Notes under the pieces: model-generated
Database searches by the model: none
What the model was told of the DNA's origin: nothing
The model's input: only the letters and a program-made list of their open reading frames with translations
Position numbers and translations under genes: made by a program
NCBI RefSeq assembly: GCF_900478295.1
Contig: NZ_LS483488.1
Span: 682,001 to 746,000, forward strand
From: Helicobacter pylori NCTC 11637 = CCUG 17874 = ATCC 43504 = JCM 12093
Lineage (GTDB): Bacteria > Campylobacterota > Campylobacteria > Campylobacterales > Helicobacteraceae
DNA length: 64,000 nucleotides
Reading direction: 5' to 3'
Part shown: positions 8,525 through 18,390 of the stretch, piece by piece
How the letters are laid out: every line of letters begins with the position of its first letter
Position numbering within the stretch: the first letter of the stretch is position 1

Positions 8525-9583
8525 ATGATCAATTACCCTAATTTGCCTAACAGCGCGCTAGAAATCACCGAACAGCCCGAAGTGAAAGAAATCACTAACG
8601 AATTATTAAAGCAATTACAAAACGCTTTAAAAGGTAATCATCAATTCAGCGAGCAAGTGGAACTGAGCCTTAAAGGAATCGTTAGGATTTTAGAAGTGCT
8701 TTTGAGTTTGGATTTTTTCAAAAATGCGAATGAAATTGATAGCAGTTTAAGAAATTCCATTGAATGGCTGAGTAACGCCGGCGAGAGCTTAAAAAACAAA
8801 ATGAAAGAATACGAGGGCTTTTTTAGCGATTTCAATACGAGCATGCGCTCTAACGAGCAAGAAGTAAGCGCTACTTTAAACGCTAACGCCGAGAACATCA
8901 AAAGCGAGATTAAAAAGCTAGAAAATCAATTGATAGAAACCACAACAAGGCTTTTAACGAGCTATCAAATCTTTTTAAACCAAGCCAGAGAAAGCGCTAC
9001 AAATCAAATTAACACCAACAAAACCGCAAGCCTTGAAGCGATAACGCAAGCTAAAACGAACGCTAACAATGAAATAAGCACGAACAAGACCGCAAGCCTT
9101 GAAGCGATAACGCAAGCTAAAACAACCGCTAACAATGAAATAAGCGAGAATAAAACGCAAGCGATAACTAACATTAACGAAGCGAGAACCACCGCTAACA
9201 ATGAAATCAACACCAACAAAACCCAAAGCCTTGAAGCAATCACACAAGCTAAAACGAACGCTAACAACGAAATAAGCGATAATAAAACGCAAGCGATAAC
9301 TAACATTAACGAAGCCAAAGTTAGCGCTACAACGCAAATTAACACCAATAAGCAAGAAGTTTTAAACAACATCACGCAAGAAAAGCAACAAGCTACAAGC
9401 GAAATTAACGAAGCGAAAAAAACCGCATTTAACGAACTTTTAGAAACCTTGAAGCCGAAATTTAGCGGCTTGTTTGCGGGCGTGTATTATATTCATAATG
9501 CGATCTATATCCAAGGCGGATGGGAGCAAAAGATCAAGGATTTGAGCGATTACACGCTAGAGAAAGATAAGAAAGGAGAGTAA
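8525..9583 (+). CDS. Repetitive coiled-coil protein next to the polyvalent protein (HP0489-type)
   Basis: A 352-residue protein of unknown function starting one base after the previous stop, so probably co-translated. Residues 85-165 are helical. Residues 160-310 consist of near-identical units of about 18-22 residues such as NKTASLEAITQAKTNANNEI and NKTQAITNINEA, alternating to form a long coiled coil. The end (LFAGVYYIHNAIYIQGGWEQ) is globular. This pattern resembles phage tail-fibre or surface stalk proteins, but no family was recognised. No signal peptide or membrane helix is seen. Confidence 0.6.
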   Translation: MINYPNLPNSALEITEQPEVKEITNELLKQLQNALKGNHQFSEQVELSLKGIVRILEVLLSLDFFKNANEIDSSLRNSIEWLSNAGESLKNKMKEYEGFFSDFNTSMRSNEQEVSATLNANAENIKSEIKKLENQLIETTTRLLTSYQIFLNQARESATNQINTNKTASLEAITQAKTNANNEISTNKTASLEAITQAKTTANNEISENKTQAITNINEARTTANNEINTNKTQSLEAITQAKTNANNEISDNKTQAITNINEAKVSATTQINTNKQEVLNNITQEKQQATSEINEAKKTAFNELLETLKPKFSGLFAGVYYIHNAIYIQGGWEQKIKDLSDYTLEKDKKGE

Positions 9584-9800
9584 AATTTTAGGTTGTGAGA
9601 TTGATGAAGATTTATTTTGCGCGGAATTTAGGGTAACGCTTCAAAGATGCAATGATTTAGGAAACCAACCACAGAACAAATTAAAACATGGTTTAAAATA
9701 TTTTAAAAATCCTTTCAACAAAGAGGGATTTAAAAGGGTTGTAACATTAACTCTCATTGAGCGTATGGGTGTGAGAAAAATAAGCCCAAAATCCGTTTAA
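9579..9800 (+). pseudogene. Open frame without a start codon after the coiled-coil gene, probable gene remnant
   Basis: The 375-base gap 9584-9958 contains a 73-codon open frame reading ILGCEIDEDLFCAEFRVTLQ, then a basic stretch, ending RMGVRKISPKSV. It overlaps the end of the upstream gene in another frame and lacks ATG, GTG or TTG near its start. The composition looks protein-like, so it may be the tail of a decayed gene or be reached by frameshifting. No homologue was recognised. Nothing else is evident in the gap. Confidence 0.3.
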
Positions 9801-9958
9801 ATCTTGAATCGGTTCTCATCAAACATGAATGGCTAAAACTTTTTGACTAACGCCAAGCTCTTTGCTATGGATTGTAAAAAATGTTTTTAGCATTTTAGAT
9901 TTTATTATCCATATTTGATGAGAGCTAAGCCTTTTCTATTTAAAAAGGGCTGTATCAA

Positions 9959-11101
9959 TCACAATGAAATGTAATCCACTTCTTTGGGTCTTTGATGGTT
10001 AGCGATGAGTTGCTTACAGGTCGCAACGCCTTCTGAAGTGCCAACCATTAATAGTTTAGATTCGCTTGCAATGATCGTTTCTCCATCGGGCATGGGGATG
10101 TATTTGCCATCTTTTTGAGTGATACCAATCACAAACGCTTTAGCGATCTCTCTAAAATGGGCTTCTTTTAATTTCCTTAACACAAGCCAGCTGGTTTTAG
10201 GGACAATCACTTCCTCTAAGTCTAAAAGCGTGTCTTTTTTATTGATAAAGCGCTCTAAGATATTTTCCATATCCGGACGCACCGCCATCGCGCTCACTCT
10301 CTGCGCCATGAGTTTTGTAGGGGAAACCACCATATCAGCCCCTAATTTTTTTAATTTTTCTAAGCCTTCATCGCTATGCGCGCTCGCAATGATGTAATAA
10401 GGTTTGCGCTTTAATTCCTTTTCAAACAAGCGCACGCTCACCATTAACGCCACATTCACCGGTAAAATCTTAGACAAAGCCACAACGCCCCTAGCGCTGC
10501 TTAAGTGGGTTTTTAGCATGGCTAAATTGGTGTGCGGATCGCCTATGATATAGTAGGGGTATTTGTGCTTAATGGCTTCTTCTTCAAAACTGGGGTCATT
10601 ATCCACGACCACAAAGGGGATTTGAGCGGAGCGGAACTGCTTGCTCAATTCAATGGTGTATTCGTTGTGGTAACAAATCACATAATGATCCTTAAGGCGC
10701 GCGATTTTGTAAATCATACCTTTCTCCTTAATCAATCTGGTAAGCGTGCCTTTATTGACCACGCTAACTAAAATAGCCACGCTAAAGGCAATAATTCCTG
10801 CCCCAAAAAACATTAAAATGGAAGTTAAAAAAATACTTATAGGCCCAAACTGGCTTTCATTTAAAGCGCCAAACCCTGTAGCTGTCATGGTGTAAGTCGT
10901 TTGAAAGAAAGCTTGCATAAGGCTATAATTTTCTAGGGCGAAGTATCCCAGAGTGCCTAAAAGCACAAGCAATTGGATTAAAATAAGCGGGAGTCTAAAG
11001 ACCTTAAATTGCTCATAGATTTCAGAATTTAAATTGACTTCTGGCTGAATTTCATCGTCTTTTTTGATTTTAAAAAATTTCAACTTTTCCAACAAAGCCA
11101 A
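9959..11101 (-). CDS. kchA: Potassium channel KchA with RCK domain
   Basis: HP0490-type K+ channel of 380 residues, needed for gastric colonisation in published work. Two membrane segments at about 33-55 and 90-115 flank a pore loop with an unusual filter, MTATGFGALNES (usual TxGYGD). The cytosolic half (from about 135) is an RCK/TrkA-N domain (HYVICYHNEYTIELSKQF, VVDNDPSFEEEA) and ends in a TrkA-C-like domain. The start codon is TTG at 11101; another TTG two codons in lies 8 bases after AGGA and may be the real start. Confidence 0.85.
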   Translation of the reverse strand: MALLEKLKFFKIKKDDEIQPEVNLNSEIYEQFKVFRLPLILIQLLVLLGTLGYFALENYSLMQAFFQTTYTMTATGFGALNESQFGPISIFLTSILMFFGAGIIAFSVAILVSVVNKGTLTRLIKEKGMIYKIARLKDHYVICYHNEYTIELSKQFRSAQIPFVVVDNDPSFEEEAIKHKYPYYIIGDPHTNLAMLKTHLSSARGVVALSKILPVNVALMVSVRLFEKELKRKPYYIIASAHSDEGLEKLKKLGADMVVSPTKLMAQRVSAMAVRPDMENILERFINKKDTLLDLEEVIVPKTSWLVLRKLKEAHFREIAKAFVIGITQKDGKYIPMPDGETIIASESKLLMVGTSEGVATCKQLIANHQRPKEVDYISL

Positions 11102-11243
11102 TTCCTAGATCAAAATAAATTTTTTTGAAAGCGTTTCATTTTTAAACTCCCTTAAAATATCAAGCCCAATCGCACCAAATTGATATTTAATAAAGAAGTT
11201 TAGTTTTAAGGGTTTTTAAAGATGTTATAAAAACCCTAAACGG

Positions 11244-11432
11244 CTAAGCCCCTTTACGCATGGTTCTTAAAGTGGAAGCAGCCACTTTAATGCGTTTAGT
11301 CGTGCCGTCGTCTAATTGGATCTTAATCGATCGCAAGTTAGGGAGTAAGCGGCGTTTGTTTTTGTTGTTCGCATGACTGACATGATTGCCTATCATAGGC
11401 CCTTTAAAAGTTAAAGCGCATCTTTTTGCCAT
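11244..11432 (-). CDS. rpmB: 50S ribosomal protein L28
   Basis: A 62-residue L28 of the large ribosomal subunit. The sequence is typical: [28 protein letters not shown] at the N-terminus, then [32 protein letters not shown]. Length is normal for epsilon-proteobacteria. It lies between kchA and the hpaA homologue on the same strand and has its own promoter upstream. Confidence 0.96.
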   Translation of the reverse strand: MAKRCALTFKGPMIGNHVSHANNKNKRRLLPNLRSIKIQLDDGTTKRIKVAASTLRTMRKGA

Positions 11433-11470
11433 TGTGTATCCTTAATTTAATTATTGAAATAAACTTTGCA

Positions 11471-11476
11471 TTATAC
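11471..11476 (-). promoter_or_regulatory. Predicted -10 promoter of rpmB
   Basis: TATAAT on the minus strand (ATTATA on plus), 38 bases upstream of the rpmB start codon. No obvious -35. Confidence 0.55.
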
Positions 11477-11536
11477 TTAAAATAGCCTTTAAAAAGGCTG
11501 ATTTTAAGGCTAATTTTTAAATGGTTCGTTTAAGAA

Positions 11537-12373
11537 CTACTTTTTTTGAGGCATAGAACTTTTAAAGCCTTTCATTCTATCAATAGCGTCTCGGTATTTG
11601 GCAATATTTTCTTCTGTAAGTTCCATTACAGCTTTTTTCATGACAACCGCATACATTCTGTTTAAGATCTTATGTATCGCATCTTCTTTATTCTTTTCCA
11701 AATCTTCATGGATAATGCTGTTTGAAGAATTAAGACCTCCAGAATTACTGTGTTTGTAAGTATAGGTCATTGCCTGAAAAGTCCCTACTTCCACAGCAAA
11801 ATCATGGACTACACGATTGCTTTCTGGCTCATAAAAATTAAACCACACAGAGCCTGAGCTTTGATCCACTAGCGTGTCTAAATTAGGATTATTGGGATCT
11901 TTTAAATTCATTTTCAAATCTTCTAAGATTCCTACCCACCCTTTCAAATCCAAAACGGAAAAAATCTTTCTCTTATCTTGCGCATTTAAAGCCTTTTCAT
12001 CTTGAAAACGCAACACTTGATAGCCTCTTTTTTCAAAAATAGTTTGGATTTGATTAATTAAAGCGTCTTGAAACTTATCAATATAGGGTTTTAGATTATC
12101 GCTCACTTGAATGCGCGGCGCTAAAATACCTACAATATGGTGGTTTTGTGGGGCTTGAACAATATGTATCGGATAATTAAAATCTAGCGGCGTAACATGT
12201 TCAGAGCTTGTTTGTATTCTTTCATGAGTTTGAACTTGATTTTTGGCATCATTTGGTGTTTTTGTTTCAGCGCTTGGATTCATCGCACAACCAATCAATA
12301 CGCTTGAAAGCCATAAAGCCACTAGCATTTTAGAATAAACTCTAACTTTTTTAAAAATAAGCGAACGCTCCAT
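11537..12373 (-). CDS. HpaA paralogue, putative lipoprotein (HP0492-type)
   Basis: A 278-residue outer-membrane lipoprotein of the HpaA (neuraminyllactose-binding haemagglutinin / flagellar sheath adhesin) family. A membrane stretch with lipobox LIGC lies at about 26-29; the mature part starts at Cys29. The body carries HIVGILAPRIQVSDNLKPYI and WVGILEDLKMNLKD, as in HpaA family proteins. Sialic-acid binding was claimed historically for HpaA itself; the role of this paralogue is not established. Confidence 0.8.
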   Translation of the reverse strand: MERSLIFKKVRVYSKMLVALWLSSVLIGCAMNPSAETKTPNDAKNQVQTHERIQTSSEHVTPLDFNYPIHIVQAPQNHHIVGILAPRIQVSDNLKPYIDKFQDALINQIQTIFEKRGYQVLRFQDEKALNAQDKRKIFSVLDLKGWVGILEDLKMNLKDPNNPNLDTLVDQSSGSVWFNFYEPESNRVVHDFAVEVGTFQAMTYTYKHSNSGGLNSSNSIIHEDLEKNKEDAIHKILNRMYAVVMKKAVMELTEENIAKYRDAIDRMKGFKSSMPQKK

Positions 12374-12498
12374 AAAAGATTCCTAAAAATTAAAATAAAC
12401 CCCTATCCTACCTTATTCATGCTATTTTTAAGTAAATCAATTTGCGCTACAATTTTCTTTTTTTCTAAATTTCAAGCATGGCGATTTTAGGGGATTTT

Positions 12499-13560
12499 AT
12501 GCTCTATTCTTTACTATATGGCTATTTTAATATCAATCTTTTCCAGTATTTGACTTTTAGAGCAGGGTTAGGGTTTTTCATAGCCTTTTTCCTCACGCTT
12601 TTTTTAATGCCTAAATTCATTCTATGGGCCAAGGCTAAAAAGGCTAACCAGCCCATTTCAAGCTTTGTGCCAAGCCACCAGAATAAAAAGGATACCCCTA
12701 CGATGGGGGGGATTGTGTTTGTTTTTGCAACCATTGTTGCGAGCGTGTTGTGCGCGTCTTTGGGCAATCTTTATGTGTTGTTAGGGATAATCGTGTTAGT
12801 GGGCTTTAGTTTTGTGGGTTTTAGAGACGATTACACTAAAATCAACCAGCAAAATAACGCCGGAATGAGCGCGAAAATGAAATTTGGCATGCTGTTTGTC
12901 CTTTCGCTTGTAGTGTCTGTTTTATTGAGCCTTAAGGGGTTGGATACTTTTTTATACGCGCCTTTTTTGAAAAACCCTTTGTTTGAAATGCCCACGATTT
13001 TAGCGGTTGGTTTTTGGGTGTTGGTTTTTTTATCCACGAGCAATGCAGTGAATTTAACCGACGGGTTAGACGGCTTAGCGAGCGTGCCTAGCATTTTCAC
13101 CCTCTTAAGCCTTTCTATCTTTGTGTATGTGGCAGGGAATGCGGAATTTTCTAAATACTTGCTCTATCCTAAAGTCATAGATGTGGGGGAATTGTTTGTT
13201 GTCTCGCTGGCGTTAGTGGGATCGCTCTTTGGCTTTTTGTGGTATAACTGCAACCCGGCAAGCGTGTTTATGGGCGATAGTGGGAGTTTGGCTTTGGGGG
13301 GGTTTATCGCTTATAACGCTATTGTTTCGCATAATGAAATCTTACTCGTTTTAATGGGATCTATTTTTGTGGTAGAAACTTTGTCTGTGATCTTGCAAGT
13401 AGGGAGTTATAAAACCCGTAAAAAACGCCTTTTTTTAATGGCGCCTATCCATCATCATTTTGAGCAAAAGGGCTGGGCAGAAAACAAGGTGATCGTGCGT
13501 TTTTGGATCATTTCTATGCTGAGTAATTTAATCGCTCTTTTAAGCTTGAAGGTGCGTTAA
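12499..13560 (+). CDS. mraY: Phospho-N-acetylmuramoyl-pentapeptide transferase
   Basis: MraY forms lipid I from UDP-MurNAc-pentapeptide and undecaprenyl phosphate at the inner membrane. ATG 12499 gives 353 residues and is preceded by AGGGGA; the ATG at 12478 would add 7 residues. About ten membrane segments are present. Family signatures are [16 protein letters not shown] (where DD is conserved), [21 protein letters not shown] and PIHHHFE. murD follows after 1 base, forming a peptidoglycan pair. Confidence 0.96.
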   Translation: MLYSLLYGYFNINLFQYLTFRAGLGFFIAFFLTLFLMPKFILWAKAKKANQPISSFVPSHQNKKDTPTMGGIVFVFATIVASVLCASLGNLYVLLGIIVLVGFSFVGFRDDYTKINQQNNAGMSAKMKFGMLFVLSLVVSVLLSLKGLDTFLYAPFLKNPLFEMPTILAVGFWVLVFLSTSNAVNLTDGLDGLASVPSIFTLLSLSIFVYVAGNAEFSKYLLYPKVIDVGELFVVSLALVGSLFGFLWYNCNPASVFMGDSGSLALGGFIAYNAIVSHNEILLVLMGSIFVVETLSVILQVGSYKTRKKRLFLMAPIHHHFEQKGWAENKVIVRFWIISMLSNLIALLSLKVR

Positions 13561-13561
13561 A

Positions 13562-14830
13562 ATGAAAATCTCTTTATTGGGGCATGGCAAAACCACTCTA
13601 GCCCTAGCGCGTTTTTTTAAAAAAAACCATAACGAAGTCAAATTTTTTGATGATCAGTTCACTTCATTTCATAAGGATGAAGAGGGTTTTCTTTGCTACC
13701 CTAGTAAGGATTTTAACCCTAATGATTCCCAATTAGAGGTAGTCAGCCCTGGCATTAGTTTCACGCACCCTTTAGTCATAAAAGCCAAGCATTTAGTGAG
13801 CGAATACGATTATATTGACAGCTTGTTTGATTTGGTTTTCACGCCTACTATAATCAGTATTAGCGGCACTAACGGGAAAACCACCACGACCGAAATGCTC
13901 ACCATGCTTTTAGAAGATTTTAAGGCTGTGAGTGGGGGGAATATTGGCACGCCCTTGATTGAATTGTTTGAAAAACAATCGCCCTTGTGGGTGCTAGAAA
14001 CAAGCTCCTTTTCTTTGCATTACACTAATAAGGCTCACCCTTTAATCTACTTGCTCATCAATGTAGAAGCCGATCACTTGACTTGGCATTGCAGTTTTGA
14101 AAATTATTTGAACGCTAAACTCAAGGTTTTAACATTGATGCCTAAAACTTCGCTCGCTATCCTCCCTTTAAAATTCAAAGAACACCCCATTATTCAAAAC
14201 TCGCAAGCGCAAAAAATCTTTTTTGACAAAAGCGAAGAGATTTTAGAGCGTTTAAAAATCCCTTCTGACGCCCTTTTTTTTAAGGGAGCGTTTTTATTAG
14301 ACGCGGCCTTAGCCCTTTTAATTTATGAGCAATTTTTAAAAATAAAGAATTTAAAATGGCAAGATTATAAAGAAAACGCCCTTAAAAGGTTGAACGCTTT
14401 CAAAATCGGATCGCATAAAATGGAAGAATTTAGGGATAAAGAAGGGCGTTTGTGGGTAGATGACAGCAAGGCCACGAATATTGATGCCACCTTGCAAGCT
14501 CTAAAAACCTTTAAAAACCAAAAAATCCATTTGATTTTAGGGGGCGATATTAAAGGGGTCAATTTAACCCCCCTTTTTGAAGAATTTAAAAATCATGAAG
14601 TAAGCCTTTATGCGATAGGATCAAGCGCTTTTATCATCCAAGCCTTAGCGTTAGAATTTAATGTTTCTTGTCAGGTTTGTTTGGAGTTAGAAAAAGCGGT
14701 TCAAGAAATTAAAAGCGTTTTATCGCAAAATGAAATCGCTTTGCTTTCACCCAGCGCAGCCAGTTTGGATCAATTTTCTTCGTATAAAGAAAGGGGTGAA
14801 AAATTTAAAGCGTTTGTTTTGAAGGATTAA
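13562..14830 (+). CDS. murD: UDP-N-acetylmuramoyl-L-alanine:D-glutamate ligase
   Basis: Cytoplasmic Mur ligase adding D-Glu to UDP-MurNAc-L-Ala. The ATP-binding loop is [12 protein letters not shown] (about 101-112), with Mur motifs NVEADHL and [12 protein letters not shown], and the C-terminal [19 protein letters not shown]. Its 422 residues match the short epsilonproteobacterial MurD. It starts directly after mraY. Its TAA shares the palindromic TTAA with the stop codon of the convergent gene. Confidence 0.96.
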   Translation: MKISLLGHGKTTLALARFFKKNHNEVKFFDDQFTSFHKDEEGFLCYPSKDFNPNDSQLEVVSPGISFTHPLVIKAKHLVSEYDYIDSLFDLVFTPTIISISGTNGKTTTTEMLTMLLEDFKAVSGGNIGTPLIELFEKQSPLWVLETSSFSLHYTNKAHPLIYLLINVEADHLTWHCSFENYLNAKLKVLTLMPKTSLAILPLKFKEHPIIQNSQAQKIFFDKSEEILERLKIPSDALFFKGAFLLDAALALLIYEQFLKIKNLKWQDYKENALKRLNAFKIGSHKMEEFRDKEGRLWVDDSKATNIDATLQALKTFKNQKIHLILGGDIKGVNLTPLFEEFKNHEVSLYAIGSSAFIIQALALEFNVSCQVCLELEKAVQEIKSVLSQNEIALLSPSAASLDQFSSYKERGEKFKAFVLKD

Positions 14831-15087
14831 AGCGTTTGAACCACTTTGTCTAATTGTGAAATTTTTTGAAAAATCTCGTTCCGTTCTGCTTCATTTAAAA
14901 CTTCCATAGAAACATTGAAGCTATAAAATTTAGCGTTTTTAGAAGTGTTTTTAAATTCCAATTTAAAGGGGCGTTGGTAGGTTTCTAAAAGCTCTTTTAA
15001 CGCACTCGTATCTTTAGTGGTCATAATCACCCTATAATCCCAAAGGCAAGGGTAAATAATAGTGGGTTTTTCTAAATCAGACGGCAT
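14827..15087 (-). CDS. DUF493 (YbeD-like) protein, HP0495-type
   Basis: An 86-residue small alpha/beta protein of the DUF493/YbeD family, with no established function in H. pylori. The start at 15087 ([21 protein letters not shown]) fits the family; a longer frame runs back to 15171 inside the upstream gene. It overlaps the YbgC gene by 11 bases, so translation is likely coupled, and converges with murD, overlapping by 4 bases. Confidence 0.85.
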   Translation of the reverse strand: MPSDLEKPTIIYPCLWDYRVIMTTKDTSALKELLETYQRPFKLEFKNTSKNAKFYSFNVSMEVLNEAERNEIFQKISQLDKVVQTL

Positions 15088-15478
15088 TGAACAGCTCCTT
15101 AAACAATTTAGGAATGGCAATAGGGCTGTATGTGGAGCGATTGACAAAGCCAAACTTGATTTCTGAAGCAAAGACTTTAAAAGGCTTCATAGGCTCTAAA
15201 GAAGCGTTTTGGATGCAATAAATTTCTTGAAAAAGCACCACAAAAACCTTTCTTAATTCTTTAATTTGCGTTCTTATTTCTAAGACCTGCCCAAGGCTTG
15301 CGGGGGTGAAAAAATCCGCTTTGATAGAGCGGATAACAAACACGCCTTCTTCATTTTCTGGCAAGACATTCTGTTTAAAAAAAAACTCGCTCCTAGCCCT
15401 TTCGCAATATTTCAAATAATTCGCATGATAGACCACGCCTTCAGAGTCGGTATCTTCGTAATATACCCTACAGCGCAT
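15077..15478 (-). CDS. ybgC: YbgC-type acyl-CoA thioesterase (HP0496)
   Basis: A hot-dog-fold thioesterase of 133 residues. The N-terminal signature YYEDTDSEGVVYHANYLKYCERAR contains the catalytic Asp within the D-x-x-G-V-V-Y-H-A-N-Y motif. YbgC proteins act on acyl-CoA and are linked to Tol-Pal or phospholipid metabolism in other bacteria. It shares an overlap with the DUF493 gene, forming a two-gene unit. Confidence 0.9.
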   Translation of the reverse strand: MRCRVYYEDTDSEGVVYHANYLKYCERARSEFFFKQNVLPENEEGVFVIRSIKADFFTPASLGQVLEIRTQIKELRKVFVVLFQEIYCIQNASLEPMKPFKVFASEIKFGFVNRSTYSPIAIPKLFKELFNAV

Positions 15479-15541
15479 TAATTCCCCTTACTCAAATAAT
15501 GAAATTTTCTTAAAATTATACAATATGTAACTTAACTATAG

Positions 15542-15547
15542 TATAAT
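15542..15547 (+). promoter_or_regulatory. Predicted -10 promoter upstream of the NSS transporter pair
   Basis: TATAAT, 161 bases upstream of the first transporter start codon, in the gap between the divergent YbgC and transporter genes. A long leader would be implied. Confidence 0.4.
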
Positions 15548-15708
15548 CTAAGGGCGTTGCTCTATATTTTTTAGGTATTTTTAAAGTGGGTTTTTTCTTA
15601 AATCTTAAGATCTTTAAGGATTTTAAAAAACTAATACAGCAATAGTTGGACGATTAAGGACATGGCTCTTTAATTTTAATCATTTACAAGGAGTTTGGTA
15701 GTTAAGAT

Positions 15709-17037
15709 ATGGGTAATCATTTTTCTAAATTAGGATTTGTTTTAGCGGCATTAGGGAGTGCGATAGGTTTAGGGCATATCTGGCGTTTCCCCTACATGAC
15801 TGGGGTGAGTGGTGGGGGTGCTTTTGTTTTATTATTTTTATTTTTATCTTTAAGCGTTGGCGCGGCGATGTTTATCGCTGAAATGCTATTAGGACAAAGC
15901 ACGCAAAAAAATGTAACAGAAGCTTTTAAAGAGCTTGACCTTAGCCCTAAAAAACGCTGGAAATACGCAGGGCTTTTGCTGATTTCTGGGCCTTTAATAC
16001 TGACTTTTTATAGCACTATTTTAGGTTGGGTGCTTTATTATTTAGTGAGTATTAGTTTTAATTTGCCTAACAATATCCAAGAATCTGAACAAATCTTTAA
16101 TGATACCTTACAATCCATTAGGTTACAATCCATAGGGCTTTTTAGCGTTTTATTGATAACCGGATGGATTGTTTCTAGGGGGATTAAAGAAGGCATTGAA
16201 AAGCTCAATTTGGTTTTAATGCCCTTACTCTTTGCTACTTTTTTTGGTTTGCTTTTTTATGCGATGAGCATGGATTCTTTTTCTAAAGCTTTTCATTTCA
16301 TGTTTGATTTCAAACCAAAAGATTTGACCTCTCAAGTGTTCACTTATTCCTTGGGGCAGGTTTTCTTTTCTTTAAGCATAGGTTTAGGGATCAATATCAC
16401 TTACGCTGCGGTTACGGATAAGACGCAGAATTTGCTTAAAAGCACGATTTGGGTAGTTTTATCAGGGATTTTGATTTCTCTTGTGGCAGGGCTTATGATT
16501 TTCACTTTTGTGTTTGAATATGGGGCGAATGTCTCACAAGGCACAGGGTTAATCTTCACTTCTTTACCGGTGGTTTTTGGCCAAATGGGAGCGATAGGCG
16601 TTCTTGTTTCAATTCTTTTCTTGCTCGCGCTCGCTTTTGCTGGCATCACTTCTACGGTGGCTTTATTAGAGCCAAGCGTGATGTATCTTACCGAAAAGTA
16701 TCAATACTCTCGTTTTAAGGTTACTTGGGGTCTTGTAGCGCTAATTTTTATCGTAGGCGTGGTGTTGATTTTCTCGCTCCATAAGGATTATAAAGATTAT
16801 CTCACTTTCTTTGAAAAAAGTCTTTTTGATTGGTTGGATTTTGCATCAAGCACCATTATCATGCCTTTAGGCGGGATGGCAACCTTTATTTTTATGGGCT
16901 GGGTTTTGAAAAAAGAAAAATTGCGTCTTTTAAGCACGCACTTTTTAGGCCCTAAATTGTTTGCAACTTGGTATTTCTTGCTTAAATACATCACCCCTTT
17001 AATTGTGTTTTCCATTTGGTTGAGCAAGATTTATTAA
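15709..17037 (+). CDS. Sodium-dependent (NSS/SNF family) transporter, first copy
   Basis: A 442-residue neurotransmitter:sodium symporter of the LeuT fold with about 11-12 membrane helices in the inner membrane. The NSS signature LGSAIGLGHIWRFPYMTG lies at about 15-32, with the unwound TM1 Na+-site residues. Later family segments are LGQVFFSLSIGLGINITYAA (TM6) and AGITSTVALLEPSVMYL (TM8). The substrate is probably an amino acid but is not deducible. Start ATG has AAGGAG 13 bases upstream. It pairs with a tandem paralogue. Confidence 0.9.
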   Translation: MGNHFSKLGFVLAALGSAIGLGHIWRFPYMTGVSGGGAFVLLFLFLSLSVGAAMFIAEMLLGQSTQKNVTEAFKELDLSPKKRWKYAGLLLISGPLILTFYSTILGWVLYYLVSISFNLPNNIQESEQIFNDTLQSIRLQSIGLFSVLLITGWIVSRGIKEGIEKLNLVLMPLLFATFFGLLFYAMSMDSFSKAFHFMFDFKPKDLTSQVFTYSLGQVFFSLSIGLGINITYAAVTDKTQNLLKSTIWVVLSGILISLVAGLMIFTFVFEYGANVSQGTGLIFTSLPVVFGQMGAIGVLVSILFLLALAFAGITSTVALLEPSVMYLTEKYQYSRFKVTWGLVALIFIVGVVLIFSLHKDYKDYLTFFEKSLFDWLDFASSTIIMPLGGMATFIFMGWVLKKEKLRLLSTHFLGPKLFATWYFLLKYITPLIVFSIWLSKIY

Positions 17038-17047
17038 AATATTTGGC

Positions 17048-18376
17048 ATGGGAAAATTTTCTAAATTAGGCTTTATTTTAGCCACTTTGGGTAGCTCTAT
17101 CGGTTTAGGGCATATTTGGCGTTTTCCTTATATGGTAGGTCATAATGGGGGGAGCGCGTTTGTGCTTTTATATCTAGCGCTAACCTTGAGTTTAGGCATT
17201 GCTATGCTTTTAGTGGAAATGCTGATTGGGAATTTGGGTAAAAAAGATGTTGTTTCTAATTATCAAATACTAGATCCCAAAAGGAAAAAATATTACCCTT
17301 TCACTTCTTTTTTTATTTTAGGCGGTCCTCTCATTTTATCCTTTTATGCGGTGGTGTTAGGTTGGGTGCTTTACTATCTTTTTGTAGTAACTTTTGATTT
17401 GCCTAAAGATTTAGAGCAAGCTAAAATGCAATTTAGCATGCTCCAAAATGGCAGTTTAATCTGGCCTGTTATTGGCTTTAGCGCATGTTTATTACCGACA
17501 ATATGGTTTGTTTCTAGGGGGATTGAAGAGGGGATTGAAAAATTAAATGTCGTGCTGATGCCCTTATTGTTTGTGATTTTCATAGGGCTTTTAATCTATG
17601 CGATGACTTTAGAAAGCATGCCTAAAGCTTTGCGCTTTTTATTTAATTTTGAGATTCAAAAAATTGATTTTAAGGTTGTTATGGACGCTTTAGGGCAGAT
17701 GTTCTTTTCTTTGAGTTTGGGGGTAGGCACGATCATTACTTATTCAGCTTTCACGCCCAAAAAAGAAAATCTATTCAAAAGCTCTTTATTGATTGTCTTG
17801 CCCGGTATTTTAATCTCTTTGATTGCTGGGGTGATGATTTTTACCTTTGTGTTTGAATACCATGCAGATGTGTCTCAAGGGCCAGGGCTTGTTTTTATTT
17901 CCTTACCTTTGACTTTCGCTAAAATGGGCATGAGCGGGCAGATTGTCTCGCTTTTTTTCTTTATGGCGCTTGTTTTTGCGGGGATCACTTCCACGGTTTC
18001 TTTGATAGAGCCTTTAGCGCTTTATCTCATCAATCGTTTTAATTTCTCGCGCATTCAAGCGTCGCTATGGATAGGAGTTATTGTGTATGTTTTAGGCGTT
18101 TTAGTCATTCTTTCTATGAATGAACGATACGCTAAGTTTTTGAGTTTTGCTCATAAGAGCGTGTTTGGGTGGCTGGATTTCATCACTTCTTCATTTTTAA
18201 TGCCTTTGGGAGGCTTGTTTTCAGTCTTGTTTATAGGATGGATTTTAAATAAAAAGCGTTCTTTTTTAGCCACGAAGCATTTCTTTAACGCAAACGCTTT
18301 TAAAGCGTGGCATTTTAGCGTTCGTTTTATCGCGCCTGTAGTGATTTTAGCGATTTTCATCTTGCAATTTAAGTGA
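17048..18376 (+). CDS. Sodium-dependent (NSS/SNF family) transporter, second copy
   Basis: A tandem paralogue of the preceding gene, also 442 residues, 10 bases downstream. The signature is LGSSIGLGHIWRFPYMVG; TM6 is LGQMFFSLSLGVGTIITYSA and TM8 is AGITSTVSLIEPLALYL. The two proteins align along their whole length with moderate identity, consistent with an old duplication. They may have different substrates or act together; the sequence does not decide this. pldA follows after 14 bases. Confidence 0.9.
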   Translation: MGKFSKLGFILATLGSSIGLGHIWRFPYMVGHNGGSAFVLLYLALTLSLGIAMLLVEMLIGNLGKKDVVSNYQILDPKRKKYYPFTSFFILGGPLILSFYAVVLGWVLYYLFVVTFDLPKDLEQAKMQFSMLQNGSLIWPVIGFSACLLPTIWFVSRGIEEGIEKLNVVLMPLLFVIFIGLLIYAMTLESMPKALRFLFNFEIQKIDFKVVMDALGQMFFSLSLGVGTIITYSAFTPKKENLFKSSLLIVLPGILISLIAGVMIFTFVFEYHADVSQGPGLVFISLPLTFAKMGMSGQIVSLFFFMALVFAGITSTVSLIEPLALYLINRFNFSRIQASLWIGVIVYVLGVLVILSMNERYAKFLSFAHKSVFGWLDFITSSFLMPLGGLFSVLFIGWILNKKRSFLATKHFFNANAFKAWHFSVRFIAPVVILAIFILQFK

Positions 18377-18390
18377 AATAAGGATGCTTG

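Noticed and set aside
8975-9375. Minus-strand ORFs of 123 and 126 aa opposite the coiled-coil gene
   Set aside because: They mirror the repetitive plus-strand gene in other frames and have no ribosome sites; plus-strand reading is clearly the coding one.
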